Positions 33,111-35,156 of a DNA stretch of 35,156 nt are shown here, piece by piece. Position 1 is the first letter of the stretch. Each line of letters begins with the position of its first letter. Made by a program: the position numbers and the translations under genes. Source of the DNA: Gammaproteobacteria bacterium. Lineage in GTDB: Bacteria; Pseudomonadota; Gammaproteobacteria; Steroidobacterales; Steroidobacteraceae. The notes beneath the pieces were generated by a model. The model did not search any database, was not told where the DNA came from, and saw only the letters and a list, made by a program, of their open reading frames with translations. Location of the stretch: positions 1 through 35,156 of the forward strand of contig DAHVQK010000016.1 in NCBI GenBank assembly GCA_027317845.1, in the 5' to 3' direction.

Positions 33111-34382
33111 ATGAACGTAGCAATGCGAGACAGTCTCATGAAGCTCAAAAGCCCCCTGGGTCCCGTGCTGGCGCTCGGCGCCGCGCTGGTGGGTGTCGGA
33201 TTCTTCGCGGCCGTGCCCGCCCAGGCGGCGCCGCCGCAGAAGTTGGACCGTAATGTGGGGTTGAAGCTGCAGGCGGCCCAGAAGGACATCCAGAAGGGCA
33301 ATTTCGCGGCGGCCGAGACCGCGCTCGATCAGGCCTCGGCGCTGCCGAAGCAGACTCCGTACTCGAGGCACGTCGCGACGCAGCTCTACGTCTTCGCCTA
33401 CGAGAAGACCCATGACTACACGAAGCTCGCGCCGAAGCTCGAGGAACTGCGCAATGATCCTTACGCGACACCGGCGGAGCAGGCCCAGTTCACCACCGCC
33501 CTGGCGCAGATCTACTACCAGCTGAAGAACTATCCGAAGGCCATACAGTACGGCTCGCTCGCCATCCAGAAGGGCTGGGCGGATCCGCAGATGCCGACCC
33601 TTGTCGGCCAGGCCTACTACCTCAGCAACAACTGGCGGGGCACCGTCCAGTACGAGGGCGGGCTGATCAAGTCCGCGGTCAGCAAGGGGCAGAAGCCGAC
33701 CAAGCAATCGCTGCAGCTGGTGCAGAGCGCCTGCCAGCACCTGAATGATCAGAATTGCCTGCTCAATGCGATCGAGCAGCTGGTGATCTACTACCCGCAG
33801 CCCCAGTACTGGCAGTACCTCATCTACAAGACCATGCAGTCGGTCAAGAGCGATTCGAACCTGCTGCAGGCCTACCGCCTGGCGTTCAACGTCGGGGTGA
33901 TGCAGCAGCCGCACGAGTTCACCAACTACGCCGAGCTCGCGATCGAGGCCAATGATCCCGGTGAGGCCGAGCAGGTGCTCAACAAGGCGCTGCAGGCGAA
34001 TGTGTACACCGATCCGCACGCCCGCGCGAAGGCCGAGCGTATCCTGGGAGATGCCAAGCGCAAGGCCTCGCAGGACCTCGCGGGCGGTCTCGCCTCGACC
34101 GCCGCGGCGGCGGCCAGGCAGTCCTCGGGACAGTCGGATGTGAACGTGGGCCTCGCCTACTTCGGCTATCAGCAGTACGACAAGGCGGTGACGGAGTTCA
34201 CGCAGGGTCTGTCCAAGGGGCACCTGAAGAGCCCCGCCGAGGCGCACCTGCTGCTCGGTATCGCGCAGCTGAAGTCGGGCAACAAGTCCGCCGCACTCAA
34301 AGCCTTCCAGGCGGTGCAGGGTGACCCCACCTTGCAGCGTCTCGCGTCGCTGTGGAGCCTGCAGGCGAAGTCCGCGGCCTGA
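33111..34382 (+). CDS. Periplasmic tetratricopeptide-repeat protein
   Basis: The ~423-residue protein starts with a signal peptide (SPLGPVLALGAALVGVGFFAAVPAQAA, cleavage near residue 39). TPR-like helical pairs follow, for example LKLQAAQKDIQKGNFAAAETALDQA, ALAQIYYQLKNYPKAIQYGSLAI, and near the C-terminus LAYFGYQQYDKAVTEFTQGL and AHLLLGIAQLKSGNKSAALKAF. A predicted start at ATG 33111 or 33138 (MKLKSP) is possible. It lies 30 bases after exbD2 and is probably part of the TonB operon, perhaps as a scaffold for envelope complexes. The exact partner is unknown. Confidence 0.85.
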   Translation: MNVAMRDSLMKLKSPLGPVLALGAALVGVGFFAAVPAQAAPPQKLDRNVGLKLQAAQKDIQKGNFAAAETALDQASALPKQTPYSRHVATQLYVFAYEKTHDYTKLAPKLEELRNDPYATPAEQAQFTTALAQIYYQLKNYPKAIQYGSLAIQKGWADPQMPTLVGQAYYLSNNWRGTVQYEGGLIKSAVSKGQKPTKQSLQLVQSACQHLNDQNCLLNAIEQLVIYYPQPQYWQYLIYKTMQSVKSDSNLLQAYRLAFNVGVMQQPHEFTNYAELAIEANDPGEAEQVLNKALQANVYTDPHARAKAERILGDAKRKASQDLAGGLASTAAAAARQSSGQSDVNVGLAYFGYQQYDKAVTEFTQGLSKGHLKSPAEAHLLLGIAQLKSGNKSAALKAFQAVQGDPTLQRLASLWSLQAKSAA

Positions 34383-34419
34383 GCGCGGGCATTCGCACCC
34401 ACCTCGAGGAGATCGAGCC

Positions 34420-34902
34420 ATGGCCATCCAAGCCGGTGAGCGCATGCCTTCAGGCGTGCTGAAGACCATGACCCCGGAGGGTCCGAGAGACATCGCGACC
34501 GAGGAGCTCTTCAAGGGCAAGAAGGTGGTGCTGTTCTCGGTTCCCGGAGCCTTCACCCCGACGTGCGATGCCAAGCATCTGCCCGGGTTCGTGCAGTTGG
34601 CCGATCAGCTTCGGGCCAAGGGCGTGGACACGATCGCCTGCCTGGCGGTGAACGATGTGTTCGTCATGAATGCCTGGGGCAAGGCCTCGGGAGTGGGCGA
34701 GAAGGTCCTGATGCTCTCCGACGGCAACGGCGAGTACGTGAAGGCGCTCGGCCTGGAGTTGGATGCGCGCGGGTTCGGCATGGGCCTGCGCGGACAGCGG
34801 TTCGCGCTGGTGGTCAACAACGGGCTCGTCGAGCACGCCAATGTCGAAGCGCCGGGGCAGTTCAAGGTGTCCGCCGCGGAGTACGTGCTCGGTCAGCTGT
34901 AA
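34420..34902 (+). CDS. Peroxiredoxin, Prx5-type
   Basis: The 160-residue thiol peroxidase carries the family signature VPGAFTPTCDAKHLPGF with peroxidatic Cys49. Lys/Val-rich FKGKKVVLFSVPG precedes it, and GLRGQRFALVVNNGLVEHANVE follows. It reduces hydroperoxides using a thiol donor (glutathione or thioredoxin; glutaredoxin fusion is absent). I see no second conserved resolving Cys close to the first. GAGGAG lies eight bases before ATG 34420, so the track's start at 34321 is out of family. It may be the last gene of the TonB operon or a separate unit. Confidence 0.92.
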   Translation: MAIQAGERMPSGVLKTMTPEGPRDIATEELFKGKKVVLFSVPGAFTPTCDAKHLPGFVQLADQLRAKGVDTIACLAVNDVFVMNAWGKASGVGEKVLMLSDGNGEYVKALGLELDARGFGMGLRGQRFALVVNNGLVEHANVEAPGQFKVSAAEYVLGQL

Positions 34903-34928
34903 GCCATCGACCGATAGTCTGAAGGGCC

Positions 34929-34969
34929 AAGGCCCGCTGGAGGAGAGTCCAGCGGGCCTTGCTCGTTTT
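34929..34969 (+). terminator. Strong intrinsic terminator after the peroxiredoxin gene
   Basis: AAGGCCCGCTGGA (34929-34941) and TCCAGCGGGCCTT (34948-34960) form a 13-bp perfect stem with a 6-base loop, followed by GCTCGTTTT. It lies between convergent transcripts and closes the tonB cluster. Confidence 0.85.
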
Positions 34970-35013
34970 GGGGCTCGCGCGAATACATCCTGCGGTCGCG
35001 TTCCCCGAGCGCG

Positions 35014-35156
35014 CTAGCTCAGCAGTTTCTCGATTTCCGGCACGGCCTGGAAGAGATCTGCGACGAGTCCGATGTCGGCGACCTCGAAGATGGGGGCTTC
35101 GGGGTCTTTGTTGATGGCGACGATGGTGCGTGCGTCCTTGATGCCGGTGAGGTGCT
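35014..35156 (-). CDS. etfA: Electron transfer flavoprotein alpha subunit, C-terminal fragment
   Basis: The window's right edge cuts this gene; only its last 47 codons are present. They read [46 protein letters not shown], the FAD-binding C-terminal signature of EtfA. EtfA with EtfB passes electrons from acyl-CoA and related dehydrogenases to the quinone pool. The TAG stop is at 35016-35014. It is convergent with the peroxiredoxin gene. Confidence 0.9.
   Translation of the reverse strand, partial: HLTGIKDARTIVAINKDPEAPIFEVADIGLVADLFQAVPEIEKLLS

Overview
The window looks like a chromosomal segment of a GC-rich gammaproteobacterium, most likely of the Xanthomonadales / Nevskiales / Steroidobacter type. 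The reasons are a tonB-exbB-exbD1-exbD2 cluster with two exbD copies, a his operon headed by a TrpR-like YerC gene, a SAM-I riboswitch in front of metX-metB, a UrcA-type protein, and frequent GTG starts with 4-bp ATGA/GTGA gene overlaps. It is mostly amino-acid biosynthesis, and I see no prophage, transposon or CRISPR array. The placement is inferred from gene content only.

Layout: (1) 1-230, a cobalamin riboswitch on the minus strand with its own promoter; the controlled gene lies off the left edge. (2) 691-3855, transaldolase, a small divergent UrcA-like ORF, and a fused APH-kinase/P-loop ATPase. (3) 3876-7581, a secreted subtilase and a secreted Gly/Ala/Ser-rich protein (minus strand) divergent from an ECF sigma / anti-sigma pair (plus strand). 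(4) 7677-9746, a pirin-azoR operon divergent from an HxlR regulator, with a 32-bp inverted repeat between them. (5) 9772-17236, a complete minus-strand histidine operon yerC-hisG-hisD-hisC-hisB-hisH-hisA-hisF-hisIE, preceded by a 40-bp imperfect palindrome. hisF appears to start at AUU. (6) 17296-19787, promoter, SAM-I riboswitch, metX, metB. (7) 19839-26860, the minus-strand branched-chain operon ilvC-leuA-ilvE-leuC-leuD-leuB, preceded by a 40-codon Leu/Val/Ile-rich leader peptide and a textbook attenuator that the ORF track misses because the leader is too short. (8) 26940-30188, an M17 aminopeptidase and ilvD. (9) 30557-34902, tonB, exbB, exbD1, exbD2, a periplasmic TPR protein and a peroxiredoxin, closed by a strong terminator. 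(10) 35014-35156, the 3' end of etfA on the minus strand.

The genes supply all of histidine synthesis, the trans-sulfuration entry to methionine, and most of the Leu/Ile/Val pathway. Acetolactate synthase (ilvBH/ilvGM) and ilvA are not in the window. The control systems differ from block to block: two riboswitches, one ribosome-mediated attenuator, a probable TrpR-family operator, a probable HxlR operator and one ECF/anti-sigma switch. The most useful new observations are these cis-elements and the AUU start of hisF, because automated ORF calling would miss or mis-annotate all of them.
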